A DNA stretch of 64,000 bases. Source: Nitzschia sp. pyKryTriq1 (Eukaryota > Bacillariophyta > Bacillariophyceae > Bacillariales > Bacillariaceae). The position numbers and the translations under genes are program-made. The notes under the pieces were generated by a model, which worked only from the letters and a program-made list of their open reading frames with translations, had not been told where the DNA came from and did not search any database. The stretch is taken from positions 3,410,001 to 3,474,000 of the forward strand of contig OY101115.1 in the NCBI GenBank assembly GCA_956465555.1, given 5' to 3'. Of this stretch, positions 48,585-58,592 are shown one piece after another. Numbering within the stretch: position 1 is the first letter of the stretch; each line of letters begins with the position of its first letter.

Positions 48585-50840
48585 TTAGTTTGACAGCGTA
48601 GTCAAGTCATCAATGAATTCAGAGGGGCTGACAAATTTAGTCGATCCGACGATAATTTCTCGGGATTCTTTCTCCATAATGTCCCTGGCTACCTTCAATT
48701 CAGGGAACGAAATACCACCCACCATGAAGACCATGCTGCGGCCACCCTGGAACGAGGTAGCAGCACCACTTGAAGTTGCGCTGTTGCCGGTTCGGCTCCA
48801 CTTTTCGGTGGCGCCCTTCTTCTTTCGTGCACTCCCTTCGAGTGCCTTGCCTTTACGGCGAGCGCTGCTAGCGCTTGCTGCACTTGTCATAGACGCGGGC
48901 ATTGGAATCACACTGGGGTATTCTTCAATGCTGAGCGCGTTTCCGACGAGGTCTGTGAGGATGCCTTTCAGTGCTGGCACATATCGACTAGACGCATATT
49001 CACTTTCTTCGTCGAATGAAGTTGCTTGCTGAATCTTACTCTTGTTACTGTAAAGGGAAAGTGTGGATGAGAATGGCTTTCTTGCGACTGGGAACGAGAA
49101 AAGGCGGCGACAAACTTACCCGAAGAATCCCATGGCGCCACCTGAGCTGCCACCTGCCATGTTATTCAAGATCTGAATTCCAAGCTTGGAAAGACTGTCC
49201 ACAACTAGAAGCTCATCTCGCCCAAGTTGAGCAGCACGGAGCAAGCGATCGCGGTCGGCGCTGCTGAGTCCATTCTGACTTATTGTAGCAATAAGAACCA
49301 ATCGAAGTCTATCCTTCACTTCTCTCATTCGAAGCAAAGCGCCCTCCACTCGGCTGATCATCTCTGTCAACTTTGGTGTGCGTCCATCTTCGTCCTTTCC
49401 AGTGGCTAGGGTTTGCTCGATATCGCTCAAGTCTAGAAGACTGTGCTTGTTGAACTCGTCCATACATTCATGAGAAATATGCATGTGTTGACCGAGTTTC
49501 GACATGACCTCACGATACTCGGGAAGGGCTTTGAGGGCAGATGCAAGCTGCGAGAGTGACATATTACCGTCACCCCCACCGGAAAACGCTGTACTTGTCG
49601 ACGACTTGCAAATTTCATTGATACGTCCCGACAAGATTTCGATGACTTGAGCAATATGCTTCCCACGCAATTCAACCCACAAGGCGTCTTTTTCGTTAAG
49701 CAGAACGTCCTTATCCTCTGTCTTAGTCGGGTCTTCAGCTGACTCCGCTCCGTATGTGATCTTGTCTCCTTCCATTTTCAACAAATCGTGCACCATGGCT
49801 TGATAGTTAAAGTCGTGCATCAACGGTGTCAAGCAGTCGCTAGCGCGGTCCAAGAGCAGAATGGTGGATCGCTCGCGTTCCTGATTCGCGTTGCCACTCT
49901 TCCCACTGCCATGATACCACCAAGTCGGGTTGGAGGAGACGAACTCGTCCATTTTCATTTTGAAGAGAGTAGCCAAACTGCTACAAATACCCGAAGTCTG
50001 TCTGTATCGAATGTAAGGATATTCGTTCAAGGTAGCGCAAATCGTCACCAGCTTATCCGCCAGAGGCACTTCAGCAGGAGCGGACCCACTTCGAAGGAAG
50101 TAATCGCTGAAAGGTATGGATAGATCGACCGTGAAAGCTCGCTGCTCCTTCACCAAAAAATCCACGTTGATCTCCGACAGAGCCTTGAGTCGTTTGATTA
50201 GCTGCTTGCACTGTTTGATTAGAGAGAGAAGCTGCGGCGGGATGGGTCCCAAGAAGAAGACGAAGATGTTTGGACCATACAATATTTTTGTTTTGTCAGA
50301 GAAATCATCCAGGAGACGTTTGATACTGTCCTTTGTGGGAGCTAAAATGTAGATGGCTCCCATGTCCTTGAAGGGTGCTCGTTTCTTTTCCAACGACTCG
50401 ACTAGGGTGATCTTCCTTTCCATAATATCGTACATTCCAACAGCTGCGGAGATGACTTTCATGGCAGTGTCATCCACAATCAGGATTTTCCACCCAGGAT
50501 CGGCACCTGACAACAAGATAGAAAGTGAGAAAATGAGCCCTATAGTTCTTGTGCCTTGTTTGGTGGTTCGAATCGGCTACTTACCAGCAGCATTCTCGAA
50601 CACATCTTTTACGAGCCGCTGTTGAACGCATTCCAGAAGACTAGGCTGTGAAGGTTGTTTGGAACTAGAACCGCTGGATTTGCTGCTCGTTGAACTTTTC
50701 TCCCCAGACCGAGCACTCGTTGTTCCACCGGGTCGAGCACTCGTTGTTCCCCGCGCGCTAGCTGATGGAGCCGCAGAGCGAGAGGTAGTTCCCCTCGAGC
50801 TACTCGGAGTCGTGCCTTTCGGTCTTCTGGCCGATGACAT
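48585..50840 (-). CDS. Sec1/Munc18 (SM) family protein, Sec1-like
   Basis: Exons on the minus strand: 50840..50585, 50506..49120 and 49047..48585, 701 residues. SM proteins bind syntaxins and assembled SNAREs to drive vesicle fusion. The N-terminus is a Ser/Thr/Arg-rich extension (about 60 residues, RGTT repeats). The core shows WKILIVDDTAMKVISAAVGM, IYILAPTKDSIKRLLDDF, YGPNIFVFFLGPIPPQLL, STILLLDRASDCLTPLMHDF and YQAMVHDLL, all typical of SM proteins, and the end has RSMVFMVGGISFPELKVARD. The likeness is closest to the plasma-membrane Sec1/STXBP class in my reading, with LLEC in domain 1. A basic linker (SARRKGKALEGSARKKKG) inside domain 3b is unusual. Confidence 0.9.
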
Positions 50841-51843
50841 GATCGTCCCTGTTTCGAAAGCTTCTCTAACGATCAGTCCAACAGGAAATTCAACAGCAGC
50901 GAACTTTCAAGAGTACTATGGTTTGATTACTGTGATGTTGATGATGCTGTCAACTTCGTCCCCCGGGTCGGATATAAGCATCTGCCGCAGCGTTGGTATC
51001 GGATACTATCTGTATCTGTCTCATGTCTCATGACCCCCCCCCCCCCCCCCCGCAACAACCTTCACCTTTCTTTTCGCGCGGTCGAAAGTCATTTTGCTTT
51101 TACTCAACGCTTCCCTTTCAACCTTTAGCTTTGACTTTTTCAACACGCCTGCCCGTCGCCAGCCAGAAAAATCATGACCTTTTGGTCGGATCAATCAATC
51201 GCAATTTCCTACTCCGTCTGTCCATCCTTCCATTTATGGCACAATGTAGTCGATTGAGTCATCTTTCGGTACCGCTGTGGTACGAACGTGTGGTACCGTT
51301 ACTGTACCTGGTAGCACGCATAGGTTCCGACACGACGTGCCACATGCCCTCGAAATGACTCATCACTCTCACCAACTCACATTTTTTTCTACGAAGGCTT
51401 TCTCGAAAAGCGTTCTTCTCGCACCGGTGATGATGATGGACTAACTGTGGTGACTAGCCGATTATTTCGTGGCAGCGCTGTCTTCCTGTTGGTGACGCGA
51501 CATTCGAAGGCTTCCGCTGCTACATACCGGTACCGTACCGGTACAGTGTGAGTACCGGTAGAGCACATCAAAAAAGGTATCTTTGATGACGCGGTAACTT
51601 TGAGTCAGACCTCAGAAAGTATGGAATACCGTACGACGAAGCGACAAGGAAATCGATGGATGACTTGCATCGCACCCATCAGCAAACGCATCTGACGAAG
51701 AGTTGTCGTCGTTCTGTAGTTCTCACACTAGTCTACCGGGTACACGATACACGATTTCCCAACAGCAACGATATTGCATGTTCTCATAAAATCAAAATTA
51801 CAGAAAAAAGTTTTTTCCAATTATACTCCAATATACAATCACA
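50841..51843. other. Gene-free stretch upstream of the LHC gene
   Basis: No gene is supported. It holds an 18-base C run at 51034 and a GTAC cluster at 51525-51560 (taccggtaccgtaccggtac), about 300 bases before the LHC start. Confidence 0.6.
51034..51051. repeat. Poly-C run of 18 bases
   Basis: An uninterrupted C18. Other long C/G runs lie at 1983-1995 (G13) and 29593-29604 (C12). Such runs are prone to length errors in sequencing. Confidence 0.9.
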
Positions 51844-52608
51844 ATGAAAATCTCTGCTGCCATCGTCCTTGCTACTGTTGCCTCGGCTTCTGCCTTTGTG
51901 GCCCCTTCTACCAAGAGCAACATGGCTCTTCGCATGTCGGAGGATACCACCGAAGTCTCTGATATCCCTGAGCCCATCGCTCCTCCTGCCCCTGTGGCTC
52001 CCTCCATGAGCCAGGCCTTGCCTTTCATGGCTAAACCTGTCGCTCTTGATGGATCTTTGGCCGGTGATGTTGGCTTTGATCCCCTCGGATTCGCCAAGAA
52101 CTCGGATGACCTCATGAAGTACCGAGAGGCCGAAATCAAGCATGCCCGTTTGGCCATGCTTGCCGCTGCCGGATGGCCCATCTCGGAGCTTTTCGACTCA
52201 AAGCTTGCCAACACTTTTGGTTTGGCTCCCCTTGTCGACTCAGGTGACCGAGCCCCTTCGCTATTGAACGGAGGTTTGGGCAAGGTCTCGCCCATCTATT
52301 GGATCGCCTGTCTCGCAGGTGCTGCTGCCATTGACTTGTACGGTATCACCAAGGCGAGCAAGAAGCCCGGATACACTCCTGGAGACTTGGGATTCGACCC
52401 CCTCGGTGTCTTCCCCAAGGATAAGGAAGGACAACAATGGTTCGAACTTGCTGAAATCAAGAATGGACGTCTGGCCATGATTGCCATCACGGCCTTTGCT
52501 TTTCAAGAATTCGTCTCGCAGGCAGGCGTTATCAACGAGACTCCCCTATTTTTCAAGCCCATCGGCGAGACTCTTCACGAATATGCCAACACTGGATACA
52601 TTCAATAA
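51844..52608 (+). CDS. Fucoxanthin chlorophyll a/c-type light-harvesting protein (LHC superfamily)
   Basis: A single exon of 254 residues. It binds pigments and passes light energy to photosystems in the thylakoid. Residues 1-20 (MKISAAIVLATVASASAFVAP) carry a signal peptide with a perfect ASAF site. The mature part begins with the phrase GDVGFDPLGFAKN, then helix 1 REAEIKHARLAMLAAAGWPI with the ExxHxR chlorophyll ligand pair, a middle helix WIACLAGAAAIDLYG, and helix 3 ELAEIKNGRLAMIAITAFAF (ExxNxR). A second GDLGFDPLGVFP precedes helix 3. The insert SLLNGGLGKVSPIYW reminds me of the RedCAP branch, but I cannot confirm this. C-ending codons suggest high expression. Confidence 0.92.
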   Translation: MKISAAIVLATVASASAFVAPSTKSNMALRMSEDTTEVSDIPEPIAPPAPVAPSMSQALPFMAKPVALDGSLAGDVGFDPLGFAKNSDDLMKYREAEIKHARLAMLAAAGWPISELFDSKLANTFGLAPLVDSGDRAPSLLNGGLGKVSPIYWIACLAGAAAIDLYGITKASKKPGYTPGDLGFDPLGVFPKDKEGQQWFELAEIKNGRLAMIAITAFAFQEFVSQAGVINETPLFFKPIGETLHEYANTGYIQ

Positions 52609-52849
52609 GTCCCCTCCTTCCTCCAATAGACATCGTACATAGACTGAAAAATATTAGTTGAAATTTTCGACACCCGTAGAATCATCCCCGTTTGCAAGTG
52701 GGAATAAAAAAGGCACTTCATAGCCGTGTCGGTTTGAATGTGGCTAAAATTCGTTGTTTATTAGAGAACGTCGAAATAAATTCGATAGGAATGCTACAGT
52801 ACTTCGTATAGCATATTTTTTATTTGCATTGCAGCATGTGCGCTTTTAA

Positions 52850-54715
52850 TTAATCGGATGGCTGTTGGTGCCGACCACGGCCCAGTGCAACCCAGTCGAT
52901 TTCTTCTTCGTCGTCAGCGTTGGATTGTGCATCTATCGTGGTTGCCTCTTGGGCGACACTGTACGTAGCAAGTCGATTAGCAACTGCCGCAGGCACCCGA
53001 GCCACGACATACGTGCCATTCGGACGATAGTCTATCGTTTCCACGTTTCCTTGCTCGTGAATGGTGTTTAGCTCATGGCCCATACTGTACGGGATTTCCA
53101 TTTCGATCGGAATTAAAAGATCAGAAAGTGCCTCCTCCACCACGGCAACAAAATCTTGCATTCCGTCTCCGTACAGCGCAGAAAGGGCAACGGTATTGTC
53201 GGAAAGGGCGGCTTCGTACTTCAAGTATTCAGCATCATCCGCATCCAAGAGATCGATCTTATTCAAAACACGAACGATTGGTTTGTCGGCAACGTCCATG
53301 TCTGCGAGCACATTGCGGACAGCACGCTCCTGTTTTTCCCATGCAGGATTAGAAACATCAATGACGTGAATCAAAACATCGGCTTCCTCTACTTCTTCCA
53401 AAGTAGCGCGGAAGGCAGCGACTAGGTTGGTCGGAAGTTTTTGGATGAAACCAACTGTATCAGTCAACAGCACTTCTGGGTGTGTCTTGTAGCCTGGTAG
53501 TTTGACCTTCCGGGTGGTAGGGTCGAGGGTGGCAAAGAGCATTGACTCGGCCATGACACCAGCTCGCGTCAAATAGTTCAGCAGGGACGATTTTCCGGCG
53601 TTGGTGTATCCCACCACCGACAGAATAGGAAGACCTGTTCGTTGTCGTCCTCGACGGTGCATCGAGCGTTGCTTTTGGACATCATCGATTTTCTTCTTCA
53701 AAACGATGATACGGTCTCGCACCAAACGTTTGTCAATTTCCAGCTGACTTTCGCCAGGACCTCTGAGACCGACTCCTCCGGCTCCAGATTGACGCTCCAA
53801 GTGCGTCCACATTTTGGTGAGACGGGGCTTGCGATATTCGTGCAAGGCCAGATCCACCTGTAGTTTACCCTCTCGAGTCTTTGCATGTTGTGCAAAAATA
53901 TCGAGGATGAGGGCAGTCCGATCCACCACCTTGATTTCCCGATCCTGCACATTGAAGTCATTCTGGATGACGTTTCGGTTAAAAATGTTCTCAAGCGATT
54001 TCTGCTGTCCAGGAGACAGTTCCGCGTCAAACACAATGGTGGTACAGTCTGTCTCTTCCATAAGGGCTTTGGCTTCCGCAACCTTTCCCGTGCCGACGTA
54101 TGTCTTGGGGTTAACTTCTTGAAGCCTTTGAACGATTTCGCCGCTCAACTCCATACCAGCTGTTCGGATGAGTTCTCTCATTTCAATCATACTCTCTTCG
54201 AGAGAAAACACGGGTGCTTCTGCTCCATCGTCTGCCAGGGGATCATAGTACGCGTCTGCCTTTCGCGCCCGCCGTTGCGCTGATAAATTCTCGACTCCTA
54301 CCAAGATGCACCGTTCCACTTTCTTCCGGATACCCTTGTCGTCCATGTAAAGACGGTCTTCACGCTCTGTCAGCATATCATCATCATCGCGGTAGTAAAA
54401 TGAAAAGTCCTCGCCATCCAAAGAGTCGTCTAGCTGGATGGCATCAACGGACGCCTCTGCGTAGACGTCCTCTTCCATGACTTCCTGCAGCTGAAATAGA
54501 TTGGGAACTCCGTCACTTTCGTCGTCCAACTGAAAGAGAGGTGCATTCGTTCCTTTGTCGTCACCCTGCTGCGTCGATGTCTTGGACTCGGGGGGAGACG
54601 ACAAGACATAAAGGCGGGCGCCAAAGGCTCTTTGCTGGACTAGGTTGCTTCGGCTAACGAAAGCGCTCGCAACGAGAGAGTGGGAAGCCACAAAACCGAT
54701 CAGTAACGCCTTCAT
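52850..54715 (-). CDS. hflX: Plastid GTPase HflX
   Basis: A single exon of 621 residues from [19 protein letters not shown], a signal peptide with an ASAF motif (an earlier ATG adds 26 residues before it). HflX splits stalled ribosomes in bacteria; a plastid form may do likewise. The N-terminal HflX domain has [16 protein letters not shown] and [16 protein letters not shown]. The GTPase part is complete: [12 protein letters not shown] (G1), TRKVKLPG with the T of G2, [17 protein letters not shown] (G3 with its hydrophobic continuation) and [10 protein letters not shown] (G4). The Arg-rich [11 protein letters not shown] lies between. A C-terminal acidic tail is typical. The LHC gene converges from the other side (stops 241 bases apart). 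Confidence 0.93.
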   Translation of the reverse strand: MKALLIGFVASHSLVASAFVSRSNLVQQRAFGARLYVLSSPPESKTSTQQGDDKGTNAPLFQLDDESDGVPNLFQLQEVMEEDVYAEASVDAIQLDDSLDGEDFSFYYRDDDDMLTEREDRLYMDDKGIRKKVERCILVGVENLSAQRRARKADAYYDPLADDGAEAPVFSLEESMIEMRELIRTAGMELSGEIVQRLQEVNPKTYVGTGKVAEAKALMEETDCTTIVFDAELSPGQQKSLENIFNRNVIQNDFNVQDREIKVVDRTALILDIFAQHAKTREGKLQVDLALHEYRKPRLTKMWTHLERQSGAGGVGLRGPGESQLEIDKRLVRDRIIVLKKKIDDVQKQRSMHRRGRQRTGLPILSVVGYTNAGKSSLLNYLTRAGVMAESMLFATLDPTTRKVKLPGYKTHPEVLLTDTVGFIQKLPTNLVAAFRATLEEVEEADVLIHVIDVSNPAWEKQERAVRNVLADMDVADKPIVRVLNKIDLLDADDAEYLKYEAALSDNTVALSALYGDGMQDFVAVVEEALSDLLIPIEMEIPYSMGHELNTIHEQGNVETIDYRPNGTYVVARVPAAVANRLATYSVAQEATTIDAQSNADDEEEIDWVALGRGRHQQPSD

Positions 54716-55791
54716 GGATGGGGCGGCACTGGTATACAGTGGTCGCTTTCTCTTGGCACAAGACATCTCGTCGTTTGTTTGTCGGAATTCCATTCTGAAT
54801 CAACTTGTGTACAAAAGAAGATAATGTGTTTGTACGGGGAAATGGAACAAGAATACACAATGGAATGCCGGTACCGGTACTGTCTGTATTTCTCTCTTGG
54901 AGGGGCAGGAACTGATGCTTTAGTTGAATGATGTGGCAATTGCAGCAAGGTACTTGTACGACTCCTCGAGAAGGAAGAAAGGTCTTCTGTGAATTCCGCA
55001 ATCGATGTGAGGATGATGATGTTTCTTTCTTCTCCACTCTTTTCGTTGTTCCTTGTTCCGTGGTCCGTGGTGTGCTGATGGTTGTTTTTCGATCGCTCTG
55101 CGGTGGGAAGCCTGAAGTGTTTTGATGTCCACCAACGGGCTTAGAGTGGCAATTCCCGTTGATTGGAGCCTCTGGTTGACGGACTGGCGGCGGGAAAAGA
55201 ACACTTCACCAAACTACGGTACTTTACCTGGTACTACTCTTACTCAGTCTTCACGCCTTCGCCGTTCGAGGATACATGGGAGCATAACAAATATTCAGCA
55301 ATGAATATAAATCAATGCAAAGGATAGAAAGAATTGACATGAGATGATTAGATTGGCGAATGGTGGTGACGTAGGCGACTTTTCCAGACGGGACTGCATC
55401 ACCCACTCAGCCCTTTCAGTCGTGAGTCAATGACTCATTACCTATTGTCTAGTGAATTAACGGACATAGACGGACAGTCACAAACCCATCGTCGTCGCTC
55501 TCATCGTGCTTTGTGCTTTTTGATTTTTACACCTATCAGTACAAGTACCGGTACAAAGTACTGGGTACCGGTAAAGGTACCTGTTACTTGTATGTTGTTT
55601 GTGTTGTTGCTGTGTTGCTGTTACTATGTACCGGTATTTGTATTTGTATTTTTGTTTCGCATCGATAAACTTGGACAGAACGCTCTTTCCCGTCATCGAG
55701 ACTGTACAGGGGTCGGCTGATCTTTTCTCCTCATTGACTCGAAAAAGGCAGTTCATACCTACAGGTACTGGAAACTATTGCGAAAATTACG
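54716..55791. other. Gene-free stretch between HflX and the lipase-like gene
   Basis: 1,076 bases between divergent starts; no gene is supported. GTAC clusters at 54870-54885 (cggtaccggtactgtctg) and 55535-55580 (gtaccggtacaaagtactgg) lie 150-250 bases from the two starts. Confidence 0.55.
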
Positions 55792-57357
55792 ATGTCAACT
55801 GTCAAGGATGGCAGAGGATGGGTCCGCCTGTTAAGGCTCGCATTATTTTCTTTTATCTTTACGGAACAAATCCTTATGTCACACGGACACTCGTCCAGTC
55901 AACTTCCATTGGTGTTTGCAGCAAGCAGAGGAGGTGCCATTTCCAGTGTCGGGGAAGACTCATACCAGTACTTGGCAGAGTTTGTCGCCGACAAGTTCCC
56001 CGACGCTACCATGGAAAAACTGACCAAGACGTTGGAACGGATGGCGGCTGCCCAGCAGACATTCAAAGGCTTAGATGGTGCGGCTCATGAAGCGTATCAA
56101 AGGACACGGTCTGGGGAAGACATTGACACTTCCGTGTCGGGGCGAGCGCAACGAAGTGCCTCCAGGCTGGCGGCCACAGCCGAAGGCCTTCTCGCGTGCG
56201 AGTTGGTCGAAATGGTGGAAGATCCCAGTGTAGTCGGCGAAGATGGTTTGGCAGGTCGAGAGGTGTTGCTCAATTTGACAATATCGGAAAGCCACGTCAA
56301 AGTGGGAAAATCCAATCTCGCTGTGCTAATCCTTTACGAACCAACTTACAACGGCGGGGCTGGCTTGGACCATGGAACCATTCTTTCTCTTGCCGAAGAA
56401 TCATCACCACCACGGAGAGGAACACCAAAGGGCCGATTACTGGTTGTCTTGGGAGATACGGTATCAGAAGATCTTGTGGATTTGTTGTCGATACTGAATC
56501 AGAAGCCAAAACGTATAAAGCTGTCAAGTGGTCTCGTGACAGAGGAAGTAGCGTCGGTTCAGCCAACCTTATACAAGGCGGCTGGTGACTTGTTGAAGGA
56601 AGTAGAACCGCATCTTCGAAAATACAATACCACCGCAATTCATTTCGTTGGGAGATCTTTGGCCGGAGGTGTTGCTAGTCTTGCGGCTAATATGTTGGAC
56701 GGGACTGTTCCTCTGCCAAAGAGCAAACAACAAAAGAAGAAAACGAAAACGAAAGAACCCGTCGAGCCGGTGGAGGATATCCGTAATGAAGCCAATGTGA
56801 CAGCAGAGCCAGAGATCTTGCCGTTGAGTGGACTTGGGAGAGCCCGCTCTTCCGCCATGACGCTCGGAGCTCCACCTTGTTTGTCCAGCAACGTGCTTGC
56901 TGCCTTCTGCACGTCGTTTCTGTACGGCGATGATGTTGTGGTTCGGACCACAAGTGATAGCATTGATCGCCTGTGTGATCGAATTCAGCGAAACCTCAAA
57001 GGCGGCTTTGTTGGTCGAAAAATTGGGTGGATGTCAGATACTCTCTCCTTGACAGTGTCAAGCTTGCAGAGCCATGCACATGGGAGTGAAGGGGAGGAGG
57101 CGAATCTTTCAGTTCCAGGCAGAGCATATCTAGTACGGCCACGTCGACTCGGGGGATTGTGCAGTATACACGAAGTTGGAAATCTAAACAAAGGAGGTCG
57201 AGAAGCGCTCCGAGCCAACTTGTTTTGGCAATTGCAGGATGTCCTTCTCAGCAAGAGCATGTGGAGACACCACAAGTTGGAATCATATATTCATGGACTC
57301 GATCGAGTGCAACTGCGAGGGAAAACAGATGAAACCGAGGAAGAAGCAATGTACTAG
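55792..57357 (+). CDS. Class 3 lipase-like alpha/beta hydrolase
   Basis: A single exon of 521 residues. It has an N-terminal hydrophobic segment (WVRLLRLALFSFIFTEQILM) that may be a signal or membrane anchor. The core shows VLILYEPTYNGG, RLLVVLGDTVSEDLVDLLS, the nucleophile phrase HFVGRSLAGGVASLAANML (G-x-S-x-x-G, with Ser in GRSLAG) and LGAPPCLSSNVLAAF (Lipase_3 GAPP motif), followed by a FLYGDDVVVRTTSDSIDRL segment, where FVxxxDxVxR is the family's Asp region. The catalytic His may be in the part near residue 470 (SIHEVGN). It resembles the diacylglycerol-lipase group. The substrate is not known; the Lys-rich linker (KQQKKKTKTK) near residue 310 is unusual. Confidence 0.75.
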   Translation: MSTVKDGRGWVRLLRLALFSFIFTEQILMSHGHSSSQLPLVFAASRGGAISSVGEDSYQYLAEFVADKFPDATMEKLTKTLERMAAAQQTFKGLDGAAHEAYQRTRSGEDIDTSVSGRAQRSASRLAATAEGLLACELVEMVEDPSVVGEDGLAGREVLLNLTISESHVKVGKSNLAVLILYEPTYNGGAGLDHGTILSLAEESSPPRRGTPKGRLLVVLGDTVSEDLVDLLSILNQKPKRIKLSSGLVTEEVASVQPTLYKAAGDLLKEVEPHLRKYNTTAIHFVGRSLAGGVASLAANMLDGTVPLPKSKQQKKKTKTKEPVEPVEDIRNEANVTAEPEILPLSGLGRARSSAMTLGAPPCLSSNVLAAFCTSFLYGDDVVVRTTSDSIDRLCDRIQRNLKGGFVGRKIGWMSDTLSLTVSSLQSHAHGSEGEEANLSVPGRAYLVRPRRLGGLCSIHEVGNLNKGGREALRANLFWQLQDVLLSKSMWRHHKLESYIHGLDRVQLRGKTDETEEEAMY

Positions 57358-57468
57358 TACTACTTTATAGTGACGCTGGACTGTTAATCTGCGCTACACA
57401 GGCCATGTTGATGTCCGTTGTCCTCGTTTCACTTCTAATGATATTTCGGCACCTGGAATGTAGTCTAG

Positions 57469-58050
57469 CTATATTCGTCGGAAGACACTCCAGTCGCCAC
57501 GATTATCCCTACTCAACCGATACTTCTGGTCACAAAACATGGTATCAAACCAGCCAGCCCCAACTGGAGGGACAGTAAGTTCCCGATTCCACCCACGAAT
57601 TACTGCGGTTGTAAATGCAAATTCGACTCTGTCGTATTCCCCGTCACTCTCAGCCGGGGCAACCGTGCCGGTAACCGCAAACTCTCCTCCACCTTCGAAG
57701 CTAATCAAATTATCCACTATGCAACTCTTGTAGGGATCGATACCTTGTGTGATCGAACTGACTTTCGCAAACGGCCAGGAGGTCTTGAAAAAGTTCACTT
57801 CCTTTTCTGTTGTAAAAATAAGTTCCCATTGACCAGGCAGAGACAGCCGCTGATCACCTCTTCTCGATTCGCTGATATCAATCATAAGCGATTTTATTTG
57901 CTCTTCATCGCCCGAATCTTGAATCAGTTTTTCAAGATCCGAGAGCAAAGGACTCATCGCCTTTGTCTGGGGCGTTTGGAGGAAAAAGCCCAAACTCGAA
58001 GTAGGTGCCCACAAAAGAAAGCATAATAACACGAGGTGCCGCCCTACCAT
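57469..58050 (-). CDS. Plastid-lipid-associated protein (PAP/fibrillin)
   Basis: A single exon of 193 residues. Fibrillins bind lipids at plastoglobules and thylakoids. The signal peptide (HLVLLCFLLWAPTSSLGFF) ends in an ASAF-like GFF. The conserved start of the domain is LPGQWELIFTTEKEVNFF (family: L.G.W.L.YTS), then ITQGIDPYKSCIVDNLISF, FAVTGTVAPAE and the end VGAGWFDTMFCDQKYRLSRD followed by GDWSVFRR, the usual F...YL..D...RI..GN.G..fV. pattern of PAP. The stop faces that of the lipase-like gene 111 bases away. Confidence 0.87.
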   Translation of the reverse strand: MVGRHLVLLCFLLWAPTSSLGFFLQTPQTKAMSPLLSDLEKLIQDSGDEEQIKSLMIDISESRRGDQRLSLPGQWELIFTTEKEVNFFKTSWPFAKVSSITQGIDPYKSCIVDNLISFEGGGEFAVTGTVAPAESDGEYDRVEFAFTTAVIRGWNRELTVPPVGAGWFDTMFCDQKYRLSRDNRGDWSVFRRI

Positions 58051-58592
58051 TGTACGAAGTTAGTGTCCTTACTGACTCTGGTCAACGATTCCGAAGATGT
58101 GCTCCCTCCCAACCACACACTTTGCGAGGGAAAAGATGAATGAAGCGCAAGAAGCAAGAAGCAAAATGGACATGCAACAGGAGGAGGTAGTTAATAGCAG
58201 GTCGTTTCGTCTTTACTGTAGTTGTTTGTTGCTGTGATCTTTGATAGTTGGACGACGAGCGAGAGGAATGACGCACAAGTACTCTACTCTTTACTGGTAC
58301 TGTAGTCTACAGCACGAACTGTAGCGGTGATCCGGGTACGTGAAGTCCTGTTAGTCGACCGTCCACTGTTCGCATTAGTCGGTTAGAATTTGATTCCGCA
58401 TTCCGATGACCGATGCGACATACCGGTACAGCCGGGAAACGGGAAACACTTCTCTTTGGTCTTCGCTTGTAGAGACTAATCTCTCCAGAGTACAACTCTA
58501 CTCTCTGGAGAGAGTCACGCAACCAACGGACGAAGGAGGCGTCATTTGCAGAGAGTGTTATTGTGTGTTGCGGACCACTTGTTGTGAATAGA
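58051..58592. other. Divergent intergenic region (fibrillin / 5'-nucleotidase)
   Basis: 542 bases between divergent starts. No gene is seen. A strong inverted repeat lies at 58480-58513, listed separately. Confidence 0.55.
58480..58513. repeat. 11-bp inverted repeat upstream of the nucleotidase start
   Basis: The arms tctctccagag and ctctggagaga are exact reverse complements around a 12-base loop, 80 bases before the ATG at 58593. It may form a hairpin in the 5' leader. Confidence 0.7.

Noticed and set aside
50570-50580. ggttcgaatcgg, like the T-arm of a tRNA
   Set aside because: It lies inside the first intron of the Sec1/Munc18 gene, and no D-arm or anticodon stem precedes it.
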